From the NCBI GenBank assembly GCA_965602225.1, contig CBFCYE010000015.1:1-62175 (forward strand): a DNA stretch of 62,175 bases, in the 5' to 3' direction. The stretch comes from Tenderia sp965602225 (GTDB taxonomy: Bacteria; Pseudomonadota; Gammaproteobacteria; Tenderiales; Tenderiaceae). Under the pieces are notes generated by a model. It saw only the letters and a program-made list of their open reading frames with translations. It searched no databases and had not been told where the DNA came from. This document shows positions 26,618 to 35,068 of the stretch, in pieces. How positions within the stretch are numbered: position 1 is the stretch's first letter; the number at the start of each line of letters is the position of its first letter. Both the position numbers and the translations under genes were made by a program.

Positions 26618-26822
26618 GTGTTGCTTCTCCCTGAATCTATTTGTGCATGTGAACAAACGAGTTGAAAACTGCTGAATAGACCGCGGCGCTGCCGATGAGG
26701 CGATCAGAAAAATACTAGAACAATATTCTTGAGATGCAAGCTTGGGTACTGCTGTGACATGAGCGCGACCGTGCAATAACTGTTTAGGGTGTAGCTATCG
26801 CACGGTTAGGGAGAGGTGGGCG

Positions 26823-27011
26823 TTAGCAGCTTTGGCGAATCTGCCAGCCGAAATCTTCGTCTTTGTTGAGCTTTATTTGATCGCTGGTGCCCCAGGAGAT
26901 CTCGATGCAATCAATTTCATCGTCGTCTTTTACGCCTGCCTGTTCAATAAGCTGGCGAATTTGCTGCCAAGTAAATTTGCTGGGTCGTGTTGTTGGATTG
27001 TCGCTGTGCAT
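26823..27011 (-). CDS. Small acidic protein of unknown function, 62 residues
   Basis: The start at 27011 is set by a GAGGGG ribosome site. The product is soluble and acidic in its second half (GVKDDDEIDCIEISWGT, NKDEDFGWQIRQ) with a TWQQIRQLIEQAG helix before it. No recognised domain. It lies alone between the membrane-peptide gene and the cysB upstream region, with about 200 bases of spacing on its downstream side. Confidence 0.65.
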   Translation of the reverse strand: MHSDNPTTRPSKFTWQQIRQLIEQAGVKDDDEIDCIEISWGTSDQIKLNKDEDFGWQIRQSC

Positions 27012-27351
27012 GAATAACCCCTCGTTAGATAGTGGCATCAAACGAGTATAGCAGCACAAATTGCCTTTGTATTTATAAGTGTTTTGCTAGGGTAATCATT
27101 GGTTTGGCTATAATTCTGAAGGGGGCTGAGAGGGCTTTAATTGAAGGCAGGCGTCCCACTAATTAGGGGCAGCATGTTGGCAGGTATGCCACAAAAGTGA
27201 GCCGCGGCCAACATCGGTTTGAGCAACCAGAACGTCAGTTCCATGTTTGATATGGGCTGCTATGTAACAATTTGGGGCAATTAATAAGCCGCCTTTATTG
27301 TTAAAAATAATATGATATTCTGTGAGTATTCGTTAAAGGTATATTGATGCT
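27012..27351. other. Intergenic region upstream of cysB with overlapping inverted repeats
   Basis: This 340-base region between a small minus-strand gene and cysB has no credible coding frame. It contains an 8-base perfect inverted repeat (ATGTTGGC at 27174-27181 and GCCAACAT at 27207-27214). The left arm of this repeat overlaps a second hairpin (TGGCA at 27178-27182 with TGCCA at 27187-27191), so the two structures are mutually exclusive. A promoter-like element lies near its 3' end. It could be a long leader or hold a small RNA. Confidence 0.4.
27294..27321 (+). promoter_or_regulatory. Candidate sigma-70 promoter for cysB
   Basis: TTTATT (27294-27299) and TATTCT (27316-27321) are separated by 16 bases in an AT-rich stretch about 30 bases upstream of the cysB ATG. 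Neither hexamer is a full consensus match, so this is a weak prediction. Confidence 0.35.
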
Positions 27352-28302
27352 ATGAAACTACAGCAGCTTGTTTATATTCGTGAGGTGGCGCGGCGGGGTT
27401 TAAATGTTTCCGCAGCTGCCGATGCTCTGCATACGGCTCAGCCTGGTGTTAGTAGTCAGGTTCGTTTGTTGGAAGATGAGCTTAGCGTGCAGATCTTTGA
27501 GCGTAATGGCAAACGTCTGGTGGGTGTGACTGAGCCGGGCAGGCAGATTCTGGAGATTGTCGAACGCGTCTTGCAGGAGATCGACAATATCAAGAAGGTC
27601 AGTGGCGAGTATTCGGATGAGGCTAGCGGTCGCCTGTCGGTGGCTACTACCCATACTCAGGCGCGTTATGCCCTGCCGTTGGTGGTGAAACAGTTCAAAG
27701 AAAAATATCCTGAGGTGCGGCTCGAATTACAGCAGGGCAGTCCTGGTCATGCCGCCGAGCTGGCCGCCAAGGGGGTGGTGGATGTGGCTATCGCTACTGA
27801 GGCGATTGCTGATTATCCTGATCTGGTGATGATGCCTTGTTACGAATGGAATCGCTGTGTGGTTTGTCCGCCCGGTCATCCGCTGCTGGACGTGCAACCG
27901 CTGACACTGGAGGCGCTGGCGCAATATCCTGTAGTCACCTATGACTTTGCCATGACAGGTCGAACCAAGATCAATAAGGCCTTTGATGAAGCCGGTCTTG
28001 AGCCAAACGTGGTTCTAACCGCTATCGATTCCGATGTCATCAAGACCTATGTCGAGTTAGGTTTGGGGGTTGGTGTGCTGGCCAAGATGGCCTTTGATCC
28101 GGTGCGTGATAGCAATCTAAGGGCGATCGATGCCTCGCATCTGTTTGAGCCAAGCACTACCCGTATTGGTATCCGACGCGGTGCCTTTTTACGCCGCTAT
28201 GTCTATGATTTTATCGAGATGTTTGCCCCACATCTAACGCGGGTGGCGATTGAAGAGGCGATGCAGGGACGGGGACAGGAAAAACGCGAAGAGGACGTTT
28301 AG
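27352..28302 (+). CDS. cysB: LysR-family transcriptional regulator CysB
   Basis: CysB activates sulfate and thiosulfate assimilation genes and senses N-acetylserine or O-acetylserine. The 316-residue protein has an N-terminal winged helix-turn-helix (MKLQQLVYIREVARRGLNVS, TAQPGVSSQVRLLEDEL). The effector domain contains CysB-type motifs (SVATTHTQARYALP, QGSPGHAAELAA, YDFAMTGRTKI, DSDVIKTYVELGLGVGVLA). Length and motifs match CysB or the close paralogue Cbl; CysB is favoured because it is the widespread member. It converges with topA and their stop codons overlap. Confidence 0.92.
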   Translation: MKLQQLVYIREVARRGLNVSAAADALHTAQPGVSSQVRLLEDELSVQIFERNGKRLVGVTEPGRQILEIVERVLQEIDNIKKVSGEYSDEASGRLSVATTHTQARYALPLVVKQFKEKYPEVRLELQQGSPGHAAELAAKGVVDVAIATEAIADYPDLVMMPCYEWNRCVVCPPGHPLLDVQPLTLEALAQYPVVTYDFAMTGRTKINKAFDEAGLEPNVVLTAIDSDVIKTYVELGLGVGVLAKMAFDPVRDSNLRAIDASHLFEPSTTRIGIRRGAFLRRYVYDFIEMFAPHLTRVAIEEAMQGRGQEKREEDV

Positions 28303-28310
28303 TCCTCTTC
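28288..28310. repeat. Palindrome spanning the overlapping cysB and topA stop codons
   Basis: GAAGAGGAC (28288-28296) and GTCCTCTTC (28302-28310) form a perfect 9-base inverted repeat around GTTTA. The loop holds both stop codons, TAG for cysB and TAA for topA on the other strand, so the same palindrome encodes Glu-Glu-Asp near the end of both proteins. There is no T-tract on either side, so it is not a classical terminator. Confidence 0.85.
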
Positions 28311-30596
28311 GCTGTCAACCGACTCAGAGTGGCCGCAATCCTTTTGCGGGCAAATCTTTTCAGTGCCCTTGCGTTTGGTGGTCTTCAAGGTCAGGATCGG
28401 CCATTCGCAATTGGGGCAAGGTTCGTTGATAGGCTCGTTCCAGACGGCGTATTTGCAATCGGGGTAGCAGGAGCAGGAATAGAATATTTTGCCGTAGCGT
28501 GACTTGCGCGACACCATGGTGCCCTTGTGGCACTCGGGGCATTCGACGCCAGTGTCTGTCGGTTTTTCGATTGGCTCGATGTGTTTGCACTTGGGGTAGG
28601 CCGAGCAGCCAATGAACTTGCCATAGCGGCCGGTACGAATGATGAGCGGTGCTTCACATTCGGGACAGGTGCGACCTTCAACCACTTCCGGTTCAGAGGC
28701 AGATTCGCCATCTTCATCCAGGCTGCGGGTGTAATCACATTCAGGAAAACCGTCACAACCGATAAAGCGACCACGGCGGCCAAGTCGGATTGAAAGCGGC
28801 TTGTCACACTTGGGGCATTTCTCATCGGTGGCTTCGTGGGTAACGTCCTGGCGGCTGACATTGGCCTCGGTTTCATCAATCTGCTGTTTGAAGGGTGACC
28901 AGAACGATTCCAGTAGTGGCCGCCATTCCTTTTCACCACGAGAGATGGCGTCGAGTTCATCTTCGAGGTTGGCGGTAAATTCGTAATCAACGTATTTGAA
29001 AAAATATGCAGTCAAAAATTTGTTAACGATACGGCCAACGTCAGTAGGGCGGAAGCGTTTCTTCTCCAGAGTCACATATTCGCGTGCCTGCAAGGTCGAG
29101 ATGATTGAGGCGTAGGTCGACGGGCGGCCGATGCCGTGTTCTTCCAGGGTCTTGACCAGGCTGGCTTCGCTGAATCGTGGTGGTGGCTCGGTAAAGTGTT
29201 GCTCAGTGCGAATTGCTAGTAGATTGATTACGTCGCCTTCTTCCAGCGGCGGCAACATCTTTTCATCATCGCTGGCCTTGGCATCATCTACGTCTTCTTG
29301 GTAGACAGCCATAAAACCAGGCGTGTGGATGGACGAGCCATTGGCACGAAACAGATTCTTATCACTACCAGCTGCCAGGTCTACCGCCATGGTATTGATG
29401 GTGGCGTGAATCATCTGGCAGGCCAGGGTGCGTTTCCATATCAGTTCGTAGAGCCTGAACTGATCCTTGCTCAGGTGTTCATTAATGGCGTTTGGTTCGG
29501 ACAGGATCGAAGTCGGGCGAATCGCCTCATGCGCCTCCTGAGCATTTTTCGATTTTGTTTTATAGGTATTGGGCGTGTCAGGCAGGTTGTCCTTACCGTA
29601 CTTATCCTGAATATAGCCACGCACCTCGTCAACGGCCTCTTGAGCTAGGTTGACCGAGTCGGTACGCATATAGGTGATCAGACCCATCGCGCCACTGCCG
29701 GTGTCAATCCCTTCATACAGTTGCTGGGCGGTGCGCATGGTGCGCTGGGCGGTAAAACCGAGCTTACGCGAAGCTTCCTGTTGCAGGGTCGAGGTGATAA
29801 ACGGTGGTGCCGGATTGCGTTTGCGTTTGCGTTTGTCGACCTTGATGATTTTGAGTGTGCCGGCGGCGGCCTTGCTCAGGGTTTGCTCGGCAGCCTGTGC
29901 CTGTTCGTCATTAGTAATACTGAACTGGGCTTGTTTTTCACCTTCGAGATAGGTGAGTTTGCCCATAAATTTAGCGCTTTTCTCATCCTTCTGTAGATCG
30001 GACTCAATGGTCCAGTATTCTTGCGGGTCGAATTTTTCAATATCAAGCTCACGCTCAACGATCATCCGCAGGGCTGGGCTTTGTACTCGGCCAGCGGAGA
30101 GGCCGCGACGAATCTTTTTCCATAGCAGCGGTGACAGGTTGAAGCCAACCAGGAAATCCAGTGCGCGGCGAGTTTGTTGGGCATTGACCAGGTCTTCAGC
30201 CAGGGCGCGCGGGTTTTTCATGGCCTCCTGAATGGCACGCTTGGTGATTTCGTGAAAAACGACGCGGTGAACTTCTTTGTTCTTGAGTAGTTTCTTTTCT
30301 TTCAGGTGTTCGCAGACATGCCATGAGATGGCCTCGCCTTCTCTATCCGGATCAGTTGCGAGATACAGGGTGTCAGCCTTTTTCATAGCCTTGGCTATGG
30401 CGTCGATGTGCTTGGCGTTTTTCTCGATGACCTGGTATTTCATGGCGAAATTGTTGGCGGGGTCGACAGCGCCTTCTTTAGGCAACAGATCGCGTACGTG
30501 GCCGTAAGAAGCGAGAACCTCAAAGTCTTTACCAAGATATTTCTTGATGGTTTTACACTTTGCCGGTGACTCTACAATGACTAAGTTTTTGCTCAT
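28299..30596 (-). CDS. topA: DNA topoisomerase I
   Basis: TopA is a type IA topoisomerase that removes negative supercoils. The 765-residue protein has an N-terminal TOPRIM domain (LVIVESPAKCKTIKKYLG, ATDPDREGEAISWH), the central core with the catalytic Tyr in GLITYMRTDSVNLA, and GIGRPSTYASIISTL. Four C-terminal zinc-ribbon repeats follow, each with paired CxxC-type cysteines (CPKC, CPEC, CPEC, CPNC), as in the E. coli type. The protein ends in an acidic tail. It is followed upstream by smg and dprA in the usual gammaproteobacterial arrangement, separated from smg by 118 bases. Confidence 0.97.
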   Translation of the reverse strand: MSKNLVIVESPAKCKTIKKYLGKDFEVLASYGHVRDLLPKEGAVDPANNFAMKYQVIEKNAKHIDAIAKAMKKADTLYLATDPDREGEAISWHVCEHLKEKKLLKNKEVHRVVFHEITKRAIQEAMKNPRALAEDLVNAQQTRRALDFLVGFNLSPLLWKKIRRGLSAGRVQSPALRMIVERELDIEKFDPQEYWTIESDLQKDEKSAKFMGKLTYLEGEKQAQFSITNDEQAQAAEQTLSKAAAGTLKIIKVDKRKRKRNPAPPFITSTLQQEASRKLGFTAQRTMRTAQQLYEGIDTGSGAMGLITYMRTDSVNLAQEAVDEVRGYIQDKYGKDNLPDTPNTYKTKSKNAQEAHEAIRPTSILSEPNAINEHLSKDQFRLYELIWKRTLACQMIHATINTMAVDLAAGSDKNLFRANGSSIHTPGFMAVYQEDVDDAKASDDEKMLPPLEEGDVINLLAIRTEQHFTEPPPRFSEASLVKTLEEHGIGRPSTYASIISTLQAREYVTLEKKRFRPTDVGRIVNKFLTAYFFKYVDYEFTANLEDELDAISRGEKEWRPLLESFWSPFKQQIDETEANVSRQDVTHEATDEKCPKCDKPLSIRLGRRGRFIGCDGFPECDYTRSLDEDGESASEPEVVEGRTCPECEAPLIIRTGRYGKFIGCSAYPKCKHIEPIEKPTDTGVECPECHKGTMVSRKSRYGKIFYSCSCYPDCKYAVWNEPINEPCPNCEWPILTLKTTKRKGTEKICPQKDCGHSESVDSEED

Positions 30597-30714
30597 GAAT
30601 AAGAATTATTTGTTTTGTCTGTGGTTCTGGAGGTAGCGGTCGAAACTTCAGAGAGTTTAGATGTCTAGTGGTAAATATCTAGTTGGCTCTGTCTGAATCG
30701 ATATCAAGTGCAGC

Positions 30715-31191
30715 TCAGTGGAGTTGATCGGTGAATTCGTCAAAGATCAAATCTTCCATCCAGGCAAAGGCTGCTTCGTGGCCTGGTTGGTTGAACAATA
30801 CCATTAGAATTACCCATTTCAGCTGTGGGAGATCAATTTCCTGGGCTTCCAGGGCCATGGCGCGATCAATGACCAGTTCACGCGCAATGGGATCTAAAAC
30901 GCCTGTTTGTTCTAGAAACATCATGAAACCACGACACTCAACATCCATTTTGGCGACTTCCTGGCTACAGTAGACGCGCAATGAGCGACCTGACAACGGG
31001 CTGCTGAAGGAGCTTTCTCTGGCGTTGCTGAGTTCATCAAGCCAGTTAAAGGCTTTTTCAACATCTTGATCGGGAAAGCCGGCGCTGTCGAGGTGCTCGC
31101 GCAGAGCGTTTTGCTCGGGCATGACGCCTGTTTCGCTGTCGAGGCAGTGCTCAAACAGGTACATCAGGATGTCGAGTACATTTTCTTTCAT
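30715..31191 (-). CDS. smg: Smg family protein (DUF494)
   Basis: The 158-residue protein matches the Smg/DUF494 family: KENVLDILMYLFEHCLD at the N-terminus, FPDQDVEKAFNWLDEL, and LPQLKWVILMVLFNQPG near the end. Its molecular role is not established; in Gammaproteobacteria it is encoded between dprA and topA. Here it overlaps dprA by four bases, so the two are probably co-translated. Confidence 0.93.
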   Translation of the reverse strand: MKENVLDILMYLFEHCLDSETGVMPEQNALREHLDSAGFPDQDVEKAFNWLDELSNARESSFSSPLSGRSLRVYCSQEVAKMDVECRGFMMFLEQTGVLDPIARELVIDRAMALEAQEIDLPQLKWVILMVLFNQPGHEAAFAWMEDLIFDEFTDQLH

Positions 31192-32336
31192 TTGTGGTTT
31201 GCAGCCTTTATATAGAGTCCACCTGGCAGGGAGGATACCATTCCCCGTAATTCCAATACCAGCAGAATCGAGCTGATCTGTTCCGCGGGTAGTTGGCTAC
31301 GGCCAATCAAGGTGTCGATGCTGCATGGGTCATGTCCGATTATTGATAGTAGTTTCAATGAGCTAGCATCAAGTTCCAGGTCCACGTCAGGGCTGGTGTG
31401 TGAAGTGGGAGTATCATCAAATTGGACGCCGAGTTCTTCGAGAATGTCTGTCGTGGTTTCTACCAGCTTGGCGCCTTGGCGGATGAGTTGGTGGCAGCCG
31501 CGTGCCAGTGGGTTATGAATTGAGCCGGGGATGGCGAATACCTCTAGGCCTTGTTCGTTGGCCAGACGAGCTGAAATTAATGAGCCGCTCTTGGGGGCGG
31601 CTTCCACCACCAGAATGCCGAGACTGAGTCCGCTGATAATGCGATTGCGGCGCGGGAAATGGTCGGGCAGTGGTGGGGTGCCGATGGGAAATTCAGAAAT
31701 TATGGTGCCACTGGCGGCGATGTCATGGGCGAGTTGTCGATGTCTGGCGGGATAGACTCGATCAAGCCCCGTACCGGTGACGGCAATGGTTTTGCCGCTG
31801 CCGGCCAATGCGCCCTTATGGGCGGCGGCATCGATACCCAGGGCCATGCCGCTGGTGATGGTTAGCCCTGTCTGACTCAGGCTTTGAGCAAAATTAAAGC
31901 TGTTTTCCTTGCCACCGGCACTGGGGTTGCGGCTGCCAACAATGCCTAGCTGGGTTGTTCGGAGAAGTTCGGTGTTGCCTATGGCAAAAAGCAGTGGAGG
32001 GGCTGAGTCTATTTGTTTCAGTCGTTGCGGATAGCATTGGTCATTGAGGCTGATGATGTGATGGTCTGGGCTGCTGTTGAGCCATGCCAGATCGGTCTCA
32101 ATCAAGCTCCAGTCAGGTTGTTTCAACCACTGCTTGGTTTTATTGGGTAGCTCAAGGCGATTGATTTCGCTCGCCCCGGAGTCTAAGAGGATGCTGGGTT
32201 GGTGGTAATATTCTAATAGAGTGCTGTAGCGGCGCGGGCCAATGCCGGGGCAGTGTAGCAGTGCCAGCCAGGCCGCTAGTGAGGTCTCATCGACAGGCGC
32301 CTGGCTGGAGGAGGGGTTAGCTCTGATGGCGTCCAT
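31188..32336 (-). CDS. dprA: DNA processing protein DprA
   Basis: DprA protects incoming single-stranded DNA and loads RecA during natural transformation. The 382-residue protein has an N-terminal SAM-like or helical domain, then the Rossmann-like DNA_processg_A core with LGIVGSRNPSAGG, GMALGIDAAAHKGAL, FPRRNRIISGLS and EAAPKSGSLISARLA. A C-terminal winged-helix domain (about 310-375) completes it. Length is typical. Overlaps smg downstream and lies 21 bases downstream of the LysM gene, all on the minus strand. Presence does not prove competence, since dprA is very widespread. Confidence 0.95.
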   Translation of the reverse strand: MDAIRANPSSSQAPVDETSLAAWLALLHCPGIGPRRYSTLLEYYHQPSILLDSGASEINRLELPNKTKQWLKQPDWSLIETDLAWLNSSPDHHIISLNDQCYPQRLKQIDSAPPLLFAIGNTELLRTTQLGIVGSRNPSAGGKENSFNFAQSLSQTGLTITSGMALGIDAAAHKGALAGSGKTIAVTGTGLDRVYPARHRQLAHDIAASGTIISEFPIGTPPLPDHFPRRNRIISGLSLGILVVEAAPKSGSLISARLANEQGLEVFAIPGSIHNPLARGCHQLIRQGAKLVETTTDILEELGVQFDDTPTSHTSPDVDLELDASSLKLLSIIGHDPCSIDTLIGRSQLPAEQISSILLVLELRGMVSSLPGGLYIKAANHK

Positions 32337-32357
32337 GCCGTCAGAGTATCACTTCCG

Positions 32358-33398
32358 TTATGGCTTGGTAATGGGGTCGCCGATGCGGATGTCCTTGATG
32401 GCATTCATTACCAGGGCATAGCTGACGCGATCAAAGGTGTTGACCACCATTAGCAGGCCTGAGCGTTCATCAGGTAGCTGGATATCGGGTTTAAAGAAGC
32501 TTTTAGCCTGTGTGTCGACCATGGTTTCACCCTTTTTGCGTACCGCCAGTACGTGGCCCTGTTCCAGGCCATCATTTTTGCCGAGATTGATGACCACGGT
32601 CTGGTATTGTCCGGCGCGAGACATGCCGTCAAGAATAGAGATGATCTGACCTTCTTTAGTGATGTCAGGAGAATGGGGGGTAAAGGTATTGTCTATCTGT
32701 TCCTCGTCAGTTTGCATAACCTTATCGCCAAGCAGGGTTTCTCTGTAGCTTTCGATGATGCGTAGCGTGGCTGGTTCACCTTGTAGTGTTAGTTGGGCGT
32801 CTGAGACGTGGATGGCCTCGTAACCGAGGATGTCGTCATGATCTTTTGGGTTGCGATAGGTATTGCCAATACGATAGATGCTGTAGTCCTTGCTTTCGTC
32901 CTGCATCAGGCCGGTAACATAAATCTTGCCGCCAGTGCCGCTGATGAGGTGGTCATCTTCGGCGTGGCTGACATGGCCGGCATTCTTCAGTTCGGTCTCA
33001 GTCAGGATGCGTGGGCGGGTCAGGAATTGAGAAATAGCATTTGCCGGGATGCCGCCGATAGCGCTTTCGAGACGACTAGTGCGGGCTGTGGGGGAAAGCT
33101 TGATGGTTGGGCGGCCGCGGGTTAATTCCAGCACGGGTTTGCCATCACGATAGACCAGGCTGATGACGTCGCCCGGATATATCAGGTGTGGATTTTTGAT
33201 CTCAGGGTTGATGTGCCAGATCTCCGGCCAGCGCCAAGGGTCGCGCAGAAAGGTCGCAGAGATGTCCCAAAGGGTGTCACCTTTCACCACTACGTGGCGT
33301 TGCGGGTGGTTCGGGTTGAGCTCCAAGGTGTCGGCAAACAGACTGGTGCTTATGCAGCAGCAGGCTACAAGGGCTAACAGTGCTTTCCTGATTGACAT
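32358..33398 (-). CDS. LysM-domain protein upstream of dprA
   Basis: The 346-residue product has a signal peptide (RKALLALVACCCISTSLFA) followed by one LysM peptidoglycan-binding domain (about 35-85; VVVKGDTLWDISATFLRDPW, IWHINPEIKNPHLIYPGD). A long C-terminal domain of unknown function follows (about 90-346), conserved in the gene found between dprA and def in Gammaproteobacteria. Probably periplasmic and bound to cell wall. The ATG at 33398 has an AAGGATG ribosome site; a longer frame from 33443 lacks one. It diverges from def. Confidence 0.9.
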   Translation of the reverse strand: MSIRKALLALVACCCISTSLFADTLELNPNHPQRHVVVKGDTLWDISATFLRDPWRWPEIWHINPEIKNPHLIYPGDVISLVYRDGKPVLELTRGRPTIKLSPTARTSRLESAIGGIPANAISQFLTRPRILTETELKNAGHVSHAEDDHLISGTGGKIYVTGLMQDESKDYSIYRIGNTYRNPKDHDDILGYEAIHVSDAQLTLQGEPATLRIIESYRETLLGDKVMQTDEEQIDNTFTPHSPDITKEGQIISILDGMSRAGQYQTVVINLGKNDGLEQGHVLAVRKKGETMVDTQAKSFFKPDIQLPDERSGLLMVVNTFDRVSYALVMNAIKDIRIGDPITKP

Positions 33399-33515
33399 AA
33401 GGTCATCCTTAAAATTATCTGGTTCTGCGTCGAGTGTAATCAATATAGTGATATTGCAGCAACAAAGCTTAGCAAAGATCGTGCTGTTGACGGTGTTATC
33501 ATTTCAGTTCAGCAG

Positions 33516-33521
33516 TATAAT
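33516..33521 (+). promoter_or_regulatory. Candidate -10 element for the def operon
   Basis: A perfect TATAAT at 33516-33521 lies 33 bases upstream of the def ATG. No good -35 hexamer is found at 16-18 bases; TTGACG occurs too far upstream (23-base gap). The region between the divergent LysM gene and def (156 bases) must hold promoters for both directions. Confidence 0.4.
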
Positions 33522-33554
33522 CGGCACTTTAAGTAAATAATTAATGTTTTTGTT

Positions 33555-34058
33555 ATGTCAATCAGACCCATATTGCATTTTCCCGATGAACGGCTGAGAA
33601 CGTCTTGCCAGCCTGTTGCCAAGGTGGATGATAAGATCCGCAAGCTTATCGATGATATGTTTGAAACCATGTACGAGGCGCCCGGTATTGGCCTGGCTGC
33701 GCCCCAGGTAGATGTTCATGTGCGCCTGATGGTAATTGATATTTCAGAAGATAAAAGCGCTCCGCAGGTGTTTATCAATCCCGAGTTGCTGGAAACGCGT
33801 GGTGCAGAACTGATGGAGGAAGGCTGTCTGTCGGTGCCTGGCATCTATGAAGATGTTGAACGGGCTGAGTGGATTCGCGTCCGTGCTCTGGACAGAAATG
33901 GCGACAGCTTTGAAAAAGAGGTGAGTGGCCTGGAGGCGGTTTGTATTCAGCATGAGATTGATCATCTGGATGGCAAGTTGTTCGTCGATTATCTCTCTGG
34001 TTTGAAGCGGCAGCGTATTCGTAAGAAGATGGAAAAACAACGTCGCCAAACGCTTTGA
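33555..34058 (+). CDS. def: Peptide deformylase
   Basis: Def removes the formyl group from the N-terminal Met of new proteins. The 167-residue protein has all three family motifs: GIGLAAPQVD, EEGCLSVPG (metal-binding Cys) and QHEIDHLDG (HExxH metal and catalytic site). It is first in the def-fmt-rsmB order, and fmt starts 25 bases downstream. The pairing of formyltransferase and deformylase is standard. Confidence 0.97.
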   Translation: MSIRPILHFPDERLRTSCQPVAKVDDKIRKLIDDMFETMYEAPGIGLAAPQVDVHVRLMVIDISEDKSAPQVFINPELLETRGAELMEEGCLSVPGIYEDVERAEWIRVRALDRNGDSFEKEVSGLEAVCIQHEIDHLDGKLFVDYLSGLKRQRIRKKMEKQRRQTL

Positions 34059-34083
34059 ACATCCCTTCCATTTCGGAACCTAC

Positions 34084-35049
34084 ATGTCAAAATCTTTAAA
34101 AGTAATTTTTGCCGGTACGCCTGAGTTTGCCGCCGAGGCGCTCAAGGCGTTGTTGCCGTCGCAGCACCAGGTGGTGGCTGTTTATACCCAACCGGATCGA
34201 CCCGCTGGGCGGGGGCGTAAGCTAACGCCCAGCCCGGTTAAACAGCTGGCCTTGGAACATGGCATCGATGTTTATCAGCCAGTCAGTTTAAAAGACTCTG
34301 AGGCGCAGCAGCAGGTCGTGGGTTTGAATGCCGATGTGATGGTGGTGGTGGCCTATGGCCTGCTATTGCCCGTGCCGGTGTTAGAGGCGCCGCGCTTGGG
34401 TTGTATCAATATCCACGCCTCATTGCTGCCGCGCTGGCGTGGGGCGGCGCCGATTCAGCGCGCCATCCTGGCGGGCGATGCCGAGACTGGTGTCACTATC
34501 ATGCAGATGGATAAGGGCTTGGATACCGGTGACATGCTGCTCAAACGTATCTGTTCGATCACGCGAGAAGATACTGCTGCGACATTGCATGATCGGCTAG
34601 CCGAGATTGGTTCAGCTGCTGCCATTGACGCGCTGGATCAGCTCAGTGACGGTCTGGCCAAGCCGGAACCACAGGACGACAGTCGGGCCAACTATGCCGC
34701 CAAGCTCTCCAAGGCTGAGGCGCTGATTGACTGGCAGCGCCCCGCCATCGAGATTGAGCGACTGGTGCATGGTTTTAATCCCTGGCCGGTGGCACAAACT
34801 GAATTTTTCGACCAGATGCTGCGAATCTGGCAAGCTCAGGCTGTGGACAGTGCAACAACTGACCAACCGTCGGGCAGTGTTATCAAGGCTGATAAAGAAG
34901 GGATTGATGTTGCCAGCGGTGATGGGGTGTTGCGCATTCAGATGGCGCAGTTGCCAGGTGGTAAGGCGATGGCGGCGGCCGACCTAGTCAATTCGCGCAA
35001 GGAACTGAAACAGCCGGGGCTGCGGTTGGGTTCGGTCGCTGCAATATAA
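34084..35049 (+). CDS. fmt: Methionyl-tRNA formyltransferase
   Basis: Fmt formylates initiator Met-tRNA using 10-formyl-tetrahydrofolate. The 321-residue protein has the N-terminal hydrolase-like fold (IFAGTPEFAAEAL), the catalytic region INIHASLLPRWRGAAPIQ with the Asn-His pair, and the catalytic Asp in MDKGLDTGDM. A C-terminal OB-like tRNA-binding domain completes the standard architecture. Confidence 0.97.
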   Translation: MSKSLKVIFAGTPEFAAEALKALLPSQHQVVAVYTQPDRPAGRGRKLTPSPVKQLALEHGIDVYQPVSLKDSEAQQQVVGLNADVMVVVAYGLLLPVPVLEAPRLGCINIHASLLPRWRGAAPIQRAILAGDAETGVTIMQMDKGLDTGDMLLKRICSITREDTAATLHDRLAEIGSAAAIDALDQLSDGLAKPEPQDDSRANYAAKLSKAEALIDWQRPAIEIERLVHGFNPWPVAQTEFFDQMLRIWQAQAVDSATTDQPSGSVIKADKEGIDVASGDGVLRIQMAQLPGGKAMAAADLVNSRKELKQPGLRLGSVAAI

Positions 35050-35068
35050 ACATAAAGACTCTATAATT

